Assembly: GCF_023715465.1 (NCBI RefSeq)
Contig: NZ_JAMBOE010000006.1
Location: 1 to 64,000, forward strand
Source of the DNA: Paenibacillus macerans
GTDB taxonomy: Bacteria > Bacillota > Bacilli > Paenibacillales > Paenibacillaceae
Reading direction: 5' to 3'
Length of the DNA stretch: 64,000 bases
Part shown: positions 54,439 through 63,401 of the stretch, in pieces
Position numbering within the stretch: the stretch's first letter is position 1
Layout of the letters: every line of letters starts with the position of its first letter
The notes under the pieces: generated by a model
Database searches by the model: none
What the model saw: only the letters and a program-made list of their open reading frames with translations
Told to the model about the DNA's origin: nothing
Position numbers and translations under genes: made by a program

Positions 54439-54621
54439 TAAGGGACACCAGAGCCGTTATTTGAGGAAAAACGGAGGATTGCAAAATGTAACAGACACAG
54501 AAGACTTTATTTACCTCAAATCAGCCTGGATGAACTGGTTTAGAGCGAAATAGGGGCGCCTGTGTCCGTTAGGCTGGGAAATACCTGGGAAATGGGCGGA
54601 TAAGGTCACTGGTGTCCGTTA
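54439..54621. repeat. Family A four-unit repeat, copy 5
   Basis: A 183-bp element: forward units TAAGGGAC (54439) and TAACAGAC (54489), each with one change, and reverse units ending GTCCGTTA at 54571 and 54621. The spacing is again 50 bp on both sides. The doubled GGGAAAT motif lies between units 3 and 4. In all four units the conserved core is followed by AC plus similar bases, so the units resemble each other within this copy. Confidence 0.88.
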
Positions 54622-54900
54622 GAGCAACGTCCACTGGATGTAGACTGCAGATTGAAAGGGCCGAGGTACTCGACGCTACTGTTCATGAAAGAAGCTTATA
54701 CATTTGGCGAGTCACTTTCGGGGCATTCGGGCGAAAATCGCCTGAACTTTTGCATTTCGCGGGAGTTGGGCGCTAAACGCGGTTACTTCCTTGGAGCGTA
54801 CGTGCGATAAATGTTTTTCGTACATAGCAGGAAATGCGGTGAGAAACTATAATACAGTTATATACATACCAAATTTTGATAGAGAGAGGGTCTGTTTCTT
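54622..54900. other. Leader region of the chemoreceptor gene
   Basis: No gene or repeat seen. A TATAAT hexamer at 54848-54853 may be a -10 box, but no good -35 partner and no sigma-D consensus were found. Confidence 0.3.
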
Positions 54901-56151
54901 ATGGCAAAGCGTGTTAGGTTAACTTTGCTGATTACGACGGTGCTGGCGGCGATCGTTCCGTGTGTGCTGGATCAGGTGCTAAGGGGCATCTTTGACTCCA
55001 CTTCCTTGCTGATCGCCGGAATTTCCGTGGCGGTGGCCATTGCGGCCGCTTGGGTTACGGTCCGGATGATCGCCGTTCCGCTGGACCGGCTGAGCGAAGC
55101 GACACAGCGAATTAGCGAAGGGGATCTTACAAGACGCGTGGAGTTCGTAAACCGGAAAGATGAAATCGGGGTGCTGGCCAATCATTTTCAGCGTATGGTG
55201 GACAACCTGAACGAGATGATCACCAGTGTGCGGGAAACGGCGAACCAGGTTACCTTCTCTGCGGAGCAGCTGTCGGCCGGAGCGGAGCAAACGACCAAGG
55301 CGATTGAGCACGTGACGGTGGCGATTCAGGAGATGGCGAACGGCAGCGAGCAGCAATTGCAGAAGGTCGAAACTGGTGCAGACGGTGTGGAGGAAATGTC
55401 GCGCCAGGTGATCACGATTTCCGACCACATCCGGACAGTCACGGAAACGATGGAGCAGACGAACGGTGTTGCCGAGGAAGGGAACGCCTCCGTACTTAGC
55501 GTTGTGGAAAAAATCGAGCATATCCAGCAAACGGTTGAAGAACTAGGGTCGGTCATTCATACCCTGGGCGAGCAGACGCAAAATATCGGAGGAATCGTAG
55601 AGGTCATTGCCGGAATTGCCCAGCAGACGAATTTGCTGGCGCTGAACGCCTCGATCGAAGCGGCCCGGGCCGGAGAAGAGGGGCGGGGATTTGCCGTTGT
55701 CGCCTCCGAGGTGCGGAAGCTGGCCGAAGGTTCGGAGCAATCAGCCCAGCAGATTGCGGAGCTGATCGCCGGCATTCAGGGTGAAATGGAGCGTGCGGTT
55801 CAAACGATGGAGAACGCCAAGCAGGGGGTCGAGGAAGGAATCATCGCCGTCGACACCTCCGGGCGCTCCTTCTCGCGGATCCGCAAAGCGGTTCGCGGCG
55901 CCGCCGCGAAGATGGAAGGCGTGGCCGGAGCCGCCAAGGAATTGGCGGCAGGGGCCGGCAAGGTCACGGAATCGATCAAGGACATCCGGCTCATTTCCGA
56001 GGAAGCGGCCGGAAATACGCAGACGATTTCGGCAGCCGCCGAACAGCAGCTCGCCTCCATCGAGGAAGTTGCCTCTTCTTCCGCCGATTTAACCCGGATG
56101 GCGGAGCAGCTTAAGGGGCAATTGGACAAGTTTGTTGTCCGTAAGCAATAG
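54901..56151 (+). CDS. Methyl-accepting chemotaxis protein without a large sensor domain
   Basis: A 416-residue chemoreceptor. Two membrane helices (about 7-25 and 35-55) are separated by only about ten residues, so there is no extracellular ligand domain. Then come a HAMP domain (about 55-110, [18 protein letters not shown]) and a methyl-accepting coiled coil with the hairpin tip [38 protein letters not shown]. It may sense membrane state or work through a partner protein. A GAGAGAGGG stretch precedes the ATG at some distance. Confidence 0.88.
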   Translation: MAKRVRLTLLITTVLAAIVPCVLDQVLRGIFDSTSLLIAGISVAVAIAAAWVTVRMIAVPLDRLSEATQRISEGDLTRRVEFVNRKDEIGVLANHFQRMVDNLNEMITSVRETANQVTFSAEQLSAGAEQTTKAIEHVTVAIQEMANGSEQQLQKVETGADGVEEMSRQVITISDHIRTVTETMEQTNGVAEEGNASVLSVVEKIEHIQQTVEELGSVIHTLGEQTQNIGGIVEVIAGIAQQTNLLALNASIEAARAGEEGRGFAVVASEVRKLAEGSEQSAQQIAELIAGIQGEMERAVQTMENAKQGVEEGIIAVDTSGRSFSRIRKAVRGAAAKMEGVAGAAKELAAGAGKVTESIKDIRLISEEAAGNTQTISAAAEQQLASIEEVASSSADLTRMAEQLKGQLDKFVVRKQ

Positions 56152-56190
56152 AGGTAATTTGAACTTGCACTAAATAAGCAATTGCGTTTG

Positions 56191-56238
56191 AAAAAGTTGT
56201 CCGAAAGGTCGTGCCAAGACCTTGGGCAACTTTTTTTT
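56191..56238 (+). terminator. Terminator after the chemoreceptor gene
   Basis: AAAAAGTTG-t-CC pairs with GG-g-CAACTTTTTT with an inner AAGGTC/GACCTT stem. Confidence 0.88.
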
Positions 56239-56252
56239 CTTTCCCCACGGCT

Positions 56253-56281
56253 ACATATTATTCCGGGAATGGTACATTCTA
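56253..56281 (+). promoter_or_regulatory. Candidate sigma-G (forespore) promoter of the ger operon
   Basis: ACATA at 56253-56257, a 17-bp gap and CATTCTA at 56275-56281, fitting the sigma-G pattern (HATR, then CATnmTA). The position, about 45 bases before the first ger start, suits forespore expression. Confidence 0.5.
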
Positions 56282-56326
56282 CATCTTGTTAACGATCAAC
56301 AGTTGACCGCAGGGAGTGGTGTTGCA

Positions 56327-57823
56327 GTGAAGGAGAAAGTCAGCCGCGATCTGGCGAAAAACACAAAAACCATCAAAAAAGTATTCCAGGACTGCTCGGA
56401 CGTCATTTACCGCGAGGTCCAGTTAACGGATTACATTAAGGGACTGCTCGTTTACATCGAAGGGATCATCAAAGTGGAGGACGTGCAGGAGCATATTCTT
56501 CGTCCCGTCATTCAGGGGCTGGCCGGCGTCTTGCCGGACAACCCGTACCCCCTTTCGTTTAAGCGGGTTTCCATTAGCCAAACCGATGCGAGCTCCGACT
56601 GGGAAAAAGTCATTAATGCCGTCTTGACGTCGAACGTGGCGGTTTTTATTCAAGGGATGGATGAGGCGCTCCTGTTCAACGTGAAGGGCGGTTCGCGCCG
56701 GAGCGTTCAGGAGCCGCAGACCGAGGCGGTGATTCGCGGACCGCGCGAAGGCTTCACCGAATCGCTGCGGATCAATACTGCGCTGATCCGCTTTAAAATC
56801 AAAACGGAAAAGCTGAAGCTGATCGACATGGTGATCGGCAAGGTGACAAAAACGGATGTAGCCATCGCGTATATCGAAAACATCGCCGAAGAACAGTTGA
56901 TTAACGATGTGAAGCAGAGGCTCGAGGCGATTGATATCGATGGGATCCTAGAGACGGGATATATCGAGGAATGGATTGAAGATAATCCCTCATCGCCGTT
57001 TCCCCAATTGCAGTATACGGAAAGGCCGGACACCGTAGCCGCCCAGCTCCTGGAGGGCAGAGTGGCGATCTTCGTGGACGGTACGCCGTTTGCGCTGATC
57101 GCGCCGGTTACTTTGTGGCAGATGCTGCAGGCCAGCGAGGACTATTACGAGCGGTTTTTTATCAGCAACATGATCCGCTGGATCCGTATTTTTTTCCTGT
57201 GCGTAGCCCTGTTTCTGCCGGCATTGTACATCGCCGTGACGACGTTTCACCAGGATATGCTGCCGTCGACGCTCATTTTAAGCGTTGCCGCCGCCCGGGA
57301 AGCGATACCATTTCCGGCCCTGGTCGAGGCCTTCATTATGGAAATTTCGTTTGAAGCGCTGCGCGAAGCCGGGATTCGGCTGCCGAAAACGGTGGGACAA
57401 GCCGTCAGCATTTTAGGGGCGCTGGTCATTGGCCAAGCCGCGGTGCAGGCGGGGATCGTCTCGGCGCCCATGGTCATCGTGGTGTCGCTCACCGGCATCG
57501 CCTCGTTTACGATTCCGCGGTTCAGCTTGGCTGTCACCATCCGCATGCTCCGCTTTCCGATCATGATATTGGCCGGCATTTTCGGATTGTTCGGCATCGT
57601 GATTGGCATGGTCTGGGTTGTCGTGCACCTGACGCAATTAAAATCGTTTGGCGTTCCTTATATGGCCGGGGTTGCTCCTTACCGGCCCGAGGCGATGAAA
57701 GATATCTTCAGCCGCGTCCCGATGTGGGAAATGAAAAAACGGCCGCCTTCCGATGCCCCGGACAATCGCCGGAGAATCGGAAAAACCCGGCGGCTCGGCA
57801 ATGATACCACCGAGGGATGGTGA
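56327..57823 (+). CDS. Spore germinant receptor A subunit (GerA/GerKA family)
   Basis: A 498-residue receptor subunit of the spore inner membrane. The hydrophilic N-terminal domain (about 1-245) has the family's DCSDVIYREV, NTALIRFKIKTEKLK and DVAIAYIENIA segments; about five membrane helices follow (about 280-455) and a basic cytoplasmic tail. The GTG start at 56327 follows AGGGAG. With the C, D and B genes it forms a nutrient receptor that starts germination. Which nutrient is sensed cannot be told. Confidence 0.92.
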   Translation: MKEKVSRDLAKNTKTIKKVFQDCSDVIYREVQLTDYIKGLLVYIEGIIKVEDVQEHILRPVIQGLAGVLPDNPYPLSFKRVSISQTDASSDWEKVINAVLTSNVAVFIQGMDEALLFNVKGGSRRSVQEPQTEAVIRGPREGFTESLRINTALIRFKIKTEKLKLIDMVIGKVTKTDVAIAYIENIAEEQLINDVKQRLEAIDIDGILETGYIEEWIEDNPSSPFPQLQYTERPDTVAAQLLEGRVAIFVDGTPFALIAPVTLWQMLQASEDYYERFFISNMIRWIRIFFLCVALFLPALYIAVTTFHQDMLPSTLILSVAAAREAIPFPALVEAFIMEISFEALREAGIRLPKTVGQAVSILGALVIGQAAVQAGIVSAPMVIVVSLTGIASFTIPRFSLAVTIRMLRFPIMILAGIFGLFGIVIGMVWVVVHLTQLKSFGVPYMAGVAPYRPEAMKDIFSRVPMWEMKKRPPSDAPDNRRRIGKTRRLGNDTTEGW

Positions 57824-59028
57824 GCAAGGTGAGCCGAAGAACACCGTGCTTTTTATTGACGCTGGTGCTGATTCCCGTTCTGCTGACCGGCTGCTGGGAC
57901 CGGATTGAAGTAAACGACATCGCTTTCGTGCTCGGGTCTTCGACCGATAGGGAAGATGGTCTCATCCGTTCAACGGTTCAGATCGCCCTCCCCAGCCAAT
58001 TGGGCGGGGCGGGAAGCCAAGGCGGCGGCGGGGGGACATCCGGGAGCAAAACATTTCTGATGCTGTCCAAAAGCGCCGAAACGATGTATGTGGCGAACAA
58101 AGAGATGCAAAACAGCCTGTCCCGGGTGCTCAACTATTCCCACCGCCGGGTGACGTTGTTCGGCGAGGAATTTGCCCGGTTGGGAATCGGCGAACAAATC
58201 GATACGTTGGCCCGTTATCCGCAAAACCGGCTGACCACCTACGTTGTCGTTACCCGCGGCCCCGCTTACAAAGTGTTGGGTGCGGATGCCCCGATCGAGC
58301 AGGTTCCCGCCGAAATGATTCGGGAAATCGCCAAGTCGGGAATGAAGGCCCCAATGAGCGTGCAAAAACTGTCCAATCAACTGCTGACGGAAGGGATCGA
58401 CCCGGCGATTCCGGTCGTTACTCTGGGCGAAAGCGCCCCGGAAAAAGTCGGCAACGGCCAAAGCCTCGTTCGGCTGGACGGGCTTGGCGTCCTCCGCACA
58501 GACAAATTGGTCGGCTTCTTGGACGTGGATGAAGCAGCGATGGCGCTGCTGGCCATGAACGAAGCGCTCAACCCCAAAGTCAGCGTTCCGTATGATGGCG
58601 GCGGCCCCAACCAAATGATCAGTATAAGCCTTAACGAAACGAATACCAAGATCCGGACACATCTGAAGAACTCCCAAATTACAGCGGATATCTATATCCA
58701 GGCGAAAGGGCTGCTCGTAGAAAATACGTCGAACGCGAACCTGGAAGCCACCATGATGGGCAAATTGGAAAAGAAATGCAATGACTTCGTAGCGGAACGC
58801 GTTCACAAGGTGGTAAACAAACTGCTGAAGGAGTATCGTTCGGACGTATTCGGGCTGGGCAACACCTTCCATAACACCTACCCGTCGGAATGGGAAAAAG
58901 TCCATAACCGCTGGAACGATGTGCTTCCGGAGATCGAAGTTCGCGTGCACTCCCATGTGCATCTGGAAAATACCGGCGAATTGATCAATTCGCTTGGCGT
59001 AAGGGAGGATCGGCTCCGCAATGATTGA
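57817..59028 (+). CDS. Spore germinant receptor C subunit, lipoprotein
   Basis: A 403-residue Ger(x)C family lipoprotein. The signal peptide ends in LLTGCWDR (lipobox Cys), the hallmark of the family, with a Gly-rich insertion near residues 65-75. Lipidation places it on the outer face of the spore inner membrane beside the A and B subunits. Possible starts are ATG 57817 and GTG 57829; the latter is better spaced from GGTGA. It overlaps the A gene by seven bases and the next small gene by eight. Confidence 0.92.
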   Translation: MVSKVSRRTPCFLLTLVLIPVLLTGCWDRIEVNDIAFVLGSSTDREDGLIRSTVQIALPSQLGGAGSQGGGGGTSGSKTFLMLSKSAETMYVANKEMQNSLSRVLNYSHRRVTLFGEEFARLGIGEQIDTLARYPQNRLTTYVVVTRGPAYKVLGADAPIEQVPAEMIREIAKSGMKAPMSVQKLSNQLLTEGIDPAIPVVTLGESAPEKVGNGQSLVRLDGLGVLRTDKLVGFLDVDEAAMALLAMNEALNPKVSVPYDGGGPNQMISISLNETNTKIRTHLKNSQITADIYIQAKGLLVENTSNANLEATMMGKLEKKCNDFVAERVHKVVNKLLKEYRSDVFGLGNTFHNTYPSEWEKVHNRWNDVLPEIEVRVHSHVHLENTGELINSLGVREDRLRND

Positions 59029-59233
59029 GATGCTGCTGCTGATGCTTATGGCCCTAAGCGTATGGCGGGACAAAGAAGCAATGAGGGAAGAGCCCCCTAT
59101 AAACCGGTGGTTTTCCTACGGCATGATGGCTGTCTCCCTCGGCATCCTGCTCTATACCACGCTGTCGCCCCAGCTCTTCTTCCCAAGCGAGTGGCTGGGC
59201 AAGGTTCTTCGTCCGCTTGTACCTTTCCCTTAA
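59021..59233 (+). CDS. Small two-helix protein of the ger operon (D-subunit type)
   Basis: A 70-residue protein with two hydrophobic stretches (about 1-14 and 32-50) and a charged stretch between (WRDKEAMREEPP). Its place, overlapping the C gene and preceding the B gene, and its size match the small D subunits reported in some Bacillus germinant-receptor operons, which modulate receptor activity. The coding frame is tightly packed between its neighbours, which supports it as a real gene. Confidence 0.75.
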   Translation: MIEMLLLMLMALSVWRDKEAMREEPPINRWFSYGMMAVSLGILLYTTLSPQLFFPSEWLGKVLRPLVPFP

Positions 59234-59258
59234 AGAGAATTTGGAAGGAGTGAGCATT

Positions 59259-60335
59259 TTGGTGAAAAAAATAACGAAGCGGCAAATCGTGCTGCTCGGC
59301 ATGCTGTATATCAGTTCCCTGTCGTATTTGCAGACGTTTTCTCCTATGGCGAGTGCGGCCCGGCAGCATGCCGCTATCTCCTTCATCCTAAGCGGCGGGC
59401 TTTGCGTGTTGTCCCTGTGGCTGCTGTCGGCGGCGCAGGGGCGGTTTCCCGACAAAAATCTGATGCAGGCGATCGTTGAGCGGTTTCCGGTGAACGGCAG
59501 GGTGCTGTTGGCCATGTACCTCCTCTTTTTTCTGTTCATCGCCGCCAGAGATATCCGCATCCTAGCCGATTTTACGAATTCGGTGCTGCTGAACCGGACG
59601 CCGATTTTGATTTTGGGGCTTATGATCACCGCCACGGCCGTTTATATTTCGCAGGGGGGAATCCGGGCTTTCCTTGGGCTTAGCGAGATCTACGTGCCTA
59701 TCATGATCGCCGTCCTGACTGCCGTCAGCATCGCCATGTTAAGGAACATACATATCAAGTACATGATTCCTTACTTTTCCTTCGATTGGTTGGGCATCGC
59801 CAAAGGGGCGTGGTACGCGGCTCCCTATTTGGGAGAGATCATCGCGTTGCCGTTGGTCATTTCGGGAAAATCTTATCGCGCCTCGGCCGGGCTTGTCGGG
59901 TTGATCACGACCGCGTTGTTTCTCCTCGGCATCCTGCTTCTGACCGAACTGGTCATGGGGGTGCCGCTGACCGGCAAATTGACGCATTCGGGATACGAGC
60001 TTATCCGGCAACTGCAGATCACCGATTTCATGGACCGCTTCGATCTGCTTGTTGTCGGGCTTTGGTATCCGACGGCGCTTGGCAAGATCGGCTTTGATAT
60101 CTATGTGCTGTGTTATTTAATGCAGATGGTCGTGCCGAAGCTGTCCGGCCGTCTCATGACGGCTCCCGCCGGCGCGCTGGCGTTTGTGTGCTCCATCTGG
60201 TTTTTCAAAAACGCCCTGCAGCAATTCAACTTCAATTACGTCTGGCCGGTGGTGGCGCTGATCTTCGAACTGGTGCTGCCGATCGTGTTGTTCGCCGCGT
60301 TATGGCCGCGAAAAGTCAAACCGAAATCGGGCTGA
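59259..60335 (+). CDS. Spore germinant receptor B subunit (GerAB/GerKB family permease)
   Basis: A 358-residue membrane protein with ten predicted helices, in the APC-related fold of GerB subunits, which bind the germinant. It begins KKITKRQIVLLGMLYIS, typical of the family. TTG at 59259 lies eight bases after AAGGAG; GTG at 59262 is also possible. The order A, C, D, B differs from the A, B, C order of B. subtilis gerA but is common in other genera. Last gene of the operon; no terminator is obvious. Confidence 0.9.
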   Translation: MVKKITKRQIVLLGMLYISSLSYLQTFSPMASAARQHAAISFILSGGLCVLSLWLLSAAQGRFPDKNLMQAIVERFPVNGRVLLAMYLLFFLFIAARDIRILADFTNSVLLNRTPILILGLMITATAVYISQGGIRAFLGLSEIYVPIMIAVLTAVSIAMLRNIHIKYMIPYFSFDWLGIAKGAWYAAPYLGEIIALPLVISGKSYRASAGLVGLITTALFLLGILLLTELVMGVPLTGKLTHSGYELIRQLQITDFMDRFDLLVVGLWYPTALGKIGFDIYVLCYLMQMVVPKLSGRLMTAPAGALAFVCSIWFFKNALQQFNFNYVWPVVALIFELVLPIVLFAALWPRKVKPKSG

Positions 60336-60418
60336 CGCGCAAGTAACGGGATTTACTTCCTCTCCCCGGTCGTATAAGCTGGAAATAGAAAGATGAGCTG
60401 ATTTTGGGGAGGTAGACT

Positions 60419-61237
60419 ATGGCGCGGAGATTGGAAGGGAAAAGGATCGCATTGACGGGTCCCCGCCGGGCGGAGGAGTTGGGCAAGCTGGTGGAAAACC
60501 TCGGCGGAATTCCGCTGTACCGGCCGGCGCAGGGAACGGTCCTGCTGGACGACGTGGACCTGCGGAGCGGGATTGTGGCTTGGGTAGAAAATCCGCCGGA
60601 CTGGTCGATTTTCACGACCGGCATGGGGCTGGATGCCGTGTTTGACATGGCCGAGGATATGGGGGTAGCCCAGCAGCTATGGGATAACCTTAGCATGAAT
60701 TCCATTGCCGCCCGGGGGTACAAGACGGCAAATACCCTCAAAAAGCGGCAATTAACGCCGCTCGTCCGCGATGACGACGGCAGCACGGAAGGGCTGATCC
60801 GCGGACTGGCGGCCCATGACTTTACGGGGAAAAACGTGATGCTGCAGCTGCACGGCGACCCCGCCCCACGGTTGGTTGCCTGGCTGGAGGAGCAGGGAGC
60901 AAGCTGCCGTCAGGTTTTGCCGTACCGCCACATTTCGCCGCCGGAAGAAGCGTTGGAAGAGCTGCTCGCCGACATTGTGGAGGGAGAGGTGGACGCCGTA
61001 ACGTTTACGAGCGGGCCGCAGGTCCGTTTTCTCATGGTGCATGCGGAGAAGCGGGGGCGGCTTCAGGCGCTGATGCAGGCGCTGGAGGGGCCGGTGCTGG
61101 CCGTCGCCGTAGGCAAGGTGACGGCCGCCGGGCTGCGGGAAGCCGGCGTTCCGCGGGTGCTGGCTCCGAAGGAGGAGCGAATGGGCAGTATGATCGTCGA
61201 ATTGGCGCGGTATTATGCCGGAGAAGCCACGCCATAA
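60419..61237 (+). CDS. hemD: Uroporphyrinogen-III synthase
   Basis: A 272-residue HEM4-domain protein with the two-lobed pattern: GKRIALTGPRRAEELGKLVENLGG near the N-terminus and VDAVTFTSGPQVRFLM near residue 190, both diagnostic. It closes hydroxymethylbilane to uroporphyrinogen III in haem and corrin synthesis. It is not in a hemAXCDBL cluster here, so it may be a second copy or a specialised paralogue. GGGGAGG precedes the ATG. It lies about 50 bases upstream of the phasin-like and UbiB genes. Confidence 0.85.
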   Translation: MARRLEGKRIALTGPRRAEELGKLVENLGGIPLYRPAQGTVLLDDVDLRSGIVAWVENPPDWSIFTTGMGLDAVFDMAEDMGVAQQLWDNLSMNSIAARGYKTANTLKKRQLTPLVRDDDGSTEGLIRGLAAHDFTGKNVMLQLHGDPAPRLVAWLEEQGASCRQVLPYRHISPPEEALEELLADIVEGEVDAVTFTSGPQVRFLMVHAEKRGRLQALMQALEGPVLAVAVGKVTAAGLREAGVPRVLAPKEERMGSMIVELARYYAGEATP

Positions 61238-61288
61238 TACAGTACAGATAAGCAATATCCAAACCTATGAAGGAAAGGATGATTGGTT

Positions 61289-61597
61289 ATGAGCGATTTG
61301 TTGAAAAAGGCGATTTCCTTAGGCTGGGGCCTTACCATCGTGAGCAAGGAAAAGATCGAAGGGGTTGTGGACGAACTGGTGAAGCGCGGCGAATTGGCTC
61401 CTTCGGAATCGAAGCAACTGGTGGAGAAACTGATCGATAAAGGCGCCGAGGAGCAGGGAAGATTTAAGGAGCTTGTTAACGAACAGGTGAGATCCGCGCT
61501 TCAAACCATGGGGCTCGCTTCGGCCAAAGAGGTAGAAGAGTTGACCCGCCGGGTGGCCGAACTGGAACTGAAGCTCGCCGAGCTGCAGCAGCCGTAG
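61289..61597 (+). CDS. Phasin-like coiled-coil protein
   Basis: A 102-residue helical protein with a long amphipathic coiled coil (about 50-100, EVEELTRRVAELELKLAELQ). It resembles short phasin/PhaF-type proteins often encoded just before UbiB-like kinases in Bacillota. No polyhydroxyalkanoate gene is near, so a role at granules is only a suggestion. The ATG at 61289 follows AAAGGAT. Three bases separate it from the kinase start. Confidence 0.8.
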   Translation: MSDLLKKAISLGWGLTIVSKEKIEGVVDELVKRGELAPSESKQLVEKLIDKGAEEQGRFKELVNEQVRSALQTMGLASAKEVEELTRRVAELELKLAELQQP

Positions 61598-61600
61598 CTT

Positions 61601-63274
61601 ATGGGCAGCTTTGTCCGTCATAACGGGAGGTACCGGGAAATTGCCATGGCGCTGGTGCGCCATGGCTTTGGGTATATGGCCGAAGGGATCGGACTAACTC
61701 GGCTCATCCGAGGTCCACTGCGGTGGTGGCGCAAGGCCGAGCCGCCGGAAACGCGGACTTTGGCCGAGCGGATCCGGCTGGTGCTGGAGGAGCTCGGGCC
61801 CACCTTTATTAAGGCCGGGCAACTGGCCAGTACGCGCTCCGATTTGCTTCCGGAACCGATCGTCGAGGAGCTTGTCAAGCTTCAGGATCAGGTGCCGCCT
61901 TTTTCCGCCGAAGAAGCAAAGGCGATTTTGGAGCAGGAGATGCAGATGCCGATCGGGGAGCTGCTGGCCAGCTTCGACGAGACGCCGTTGGCCGCCGCCT
62001 CGATCGGGCAGGTTCACCGGGCGCGGCTGACAAGCGGCGAGCGGGTTGCCGTCAAAATTCAGCGTCCCGGCGTTATTCCGGTCGTCGAGCGCGACCTGGA
62101 CATTCTGAAGCATTTGACGGCGCTGGCGAATAAACGCTGGTCCTGGGTTTCCCAGTATCAAATCCCGCAGATGGTTGAGGAATTTTCCCGGTCGATCCGG
62201 GCCGAACTGGACTACAGCCATGAAGGGCGGAACATGGAGAAAATCCGCCGGCAATTCAAGGAAGAGGAAGGGATCTATATCCCCGGGGTTTATTGGCATT
62301 ACACGACGTCCAAGGTGCTGACGATGGACTTTGTTGACGGTGTGCATTTGAACAGGCTGAACGGGCGGGCGGAAGTCCGCTTCGACCGGAAGACAATAGC
62401 CCAACGCCTTGTGGATGCTCTGCTTCGGCAAATTTTTGAAGGCGGCTTCTTTCACGCGGACCCCCACCCCGGCAATTTGCTTGTGACGGAGCGAGGGGAT
62501 TTGGCGTTTATCGATTTCGGCATGGTCGGCCGGCTCAGCAGTGATATGAAGGACCATCTCTCTTCGCTGGTGATCGCCTTGATGCGGCGCAGCACCGAAG
62601 GCATGGTGCGGGCGATCCTGCGCATGGGGCTGGTGGATGACGCCGCCGATACGGCCGGGCTGCGCCTGGACCTGGAGCGGCTGCGGGACAGGTATTATGA
62701 TATCCCTTTTGCCGAAATTCAGGTCGGTCAGGCGTTAAATGATCTGTTTATGACCGCCAGGCGCCACCGGGTCACCCTGCCCGCCGATCTGCTGCTGCTC
62801 GGGAAAGCGCTGCTCACGGTGGAAGGCGTGGCGCTAAGCCTTGATCCGAACCTGCGCATTCTCGACATGGCCGAGCCGTTTGGGCGCAAACTGCTGCGGG
62901 AGAAGTACGGGTCGCGTCGGCTCACGAAGAAGCTGATCGAAGGGGCGAGCGAATTGACCGATTCTTTGGTTGACCTGCCGCAGCAGGTACGCCGGTTGTC
63001 GGCGATGTTCGCCAAAGGGAAAATCAAGATGGAGATGGACATTCCGGAGATGGAGCAGTTCCTCCGCAAGCTGGATCAAATCAGCAACCGGCTGTCGTTC
63101 AGCATCGTTCTCCTTTCGTTCAGCATCATCATGGTCGGCCTGATCGTCGGCTCGTCCCTGACAAGGCACCCCACCTTGCTGTGGAACTTTCCGGCCATCG
63201 AAATCGGCTTTGTCGTGGCGCTGCTGATGTTCCTGTGGCTGCTTTATTCGATTTTCCGTTCGGGAAGGTTTTAG
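61601..63274 (+). CDS. UbiB/ABC1/AarF family atypical kinase
   Basis: A 557-residue protein of the UbiB family. Diagnostic motifs: KAGQLASTRSDLLP (KxGQ), an Ala-rich loop AAASIGQVH in place of the glycine loop, HADPHPGN and IDFGMVG. Two membrane helices close the C-terminus (about 505-555). UbiB proteins support isoprenoid quinone synthesis or lipid transport; in a menaquinone-using Bacillota cell the task is not established. It is co-transcribed with the phasin-like gene. No convincing ribosome site is visible before the ATG, which suggests coupling to the upstream gene. Confidence 0.9.
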   Translation: MGSFVRHNGRYREIAMALVRHGFGYMAEGIGLTRLIRGPLRWWRKAEPPETRTLAERIRLVLEELGPTFIKAGQLASTRSDLLPEPIVEELVKLQDQVPPFSAEEAKAILEQEMQMPIGELLASFDETPLAAASIGQVHRARLTSGERVAVKIQRPGVIPVVERDLDILKHLTALANKRWSWVSQYQIPQMVEEFSRSIRAELDYSHEGRNMEKIRRQFKEEEGIYIPGVYWHYTTSKVLTMDFVDGVHLNRLNGRAEVRFDRKTIAQRLVDALLRQIFEGGFFHADPHPGNLLVTERGDLAFIDFGMVGRLSSDMKDHLSSLVIALMRRSTEGMVRAILRMGLVDDAADTAGLRLDLERLRDRYYDIPFAEIQVGQALNDLFMTARRHRVTLPADLLLLGKALLTVEGVALSLDPNLRILDMAEPFGRKLLREKYGSRRLTKKLIEGASELTDSLVDLPQQVRRLSAMFAKGKIKMEMDIPEMEQFLRKLDQISNRLSFSIVLLSFSIIMVGLIVGSSLTRHPTLLWNFPAIEIGFVVALLMFLWLLYSIFRSGRF

Positions 63275-63401
63275 CTCGCCGTGCCGCGGAACGTCTGTTA
63301 CAATAAGAAGGCTGTTGCCCCAAACCGGCGACCGTTAAATCGATTGAATTGGAAATGGGATTTAACCGGACGGTTAACCCTAGGAATATGAGGTGAATTT
63401 G

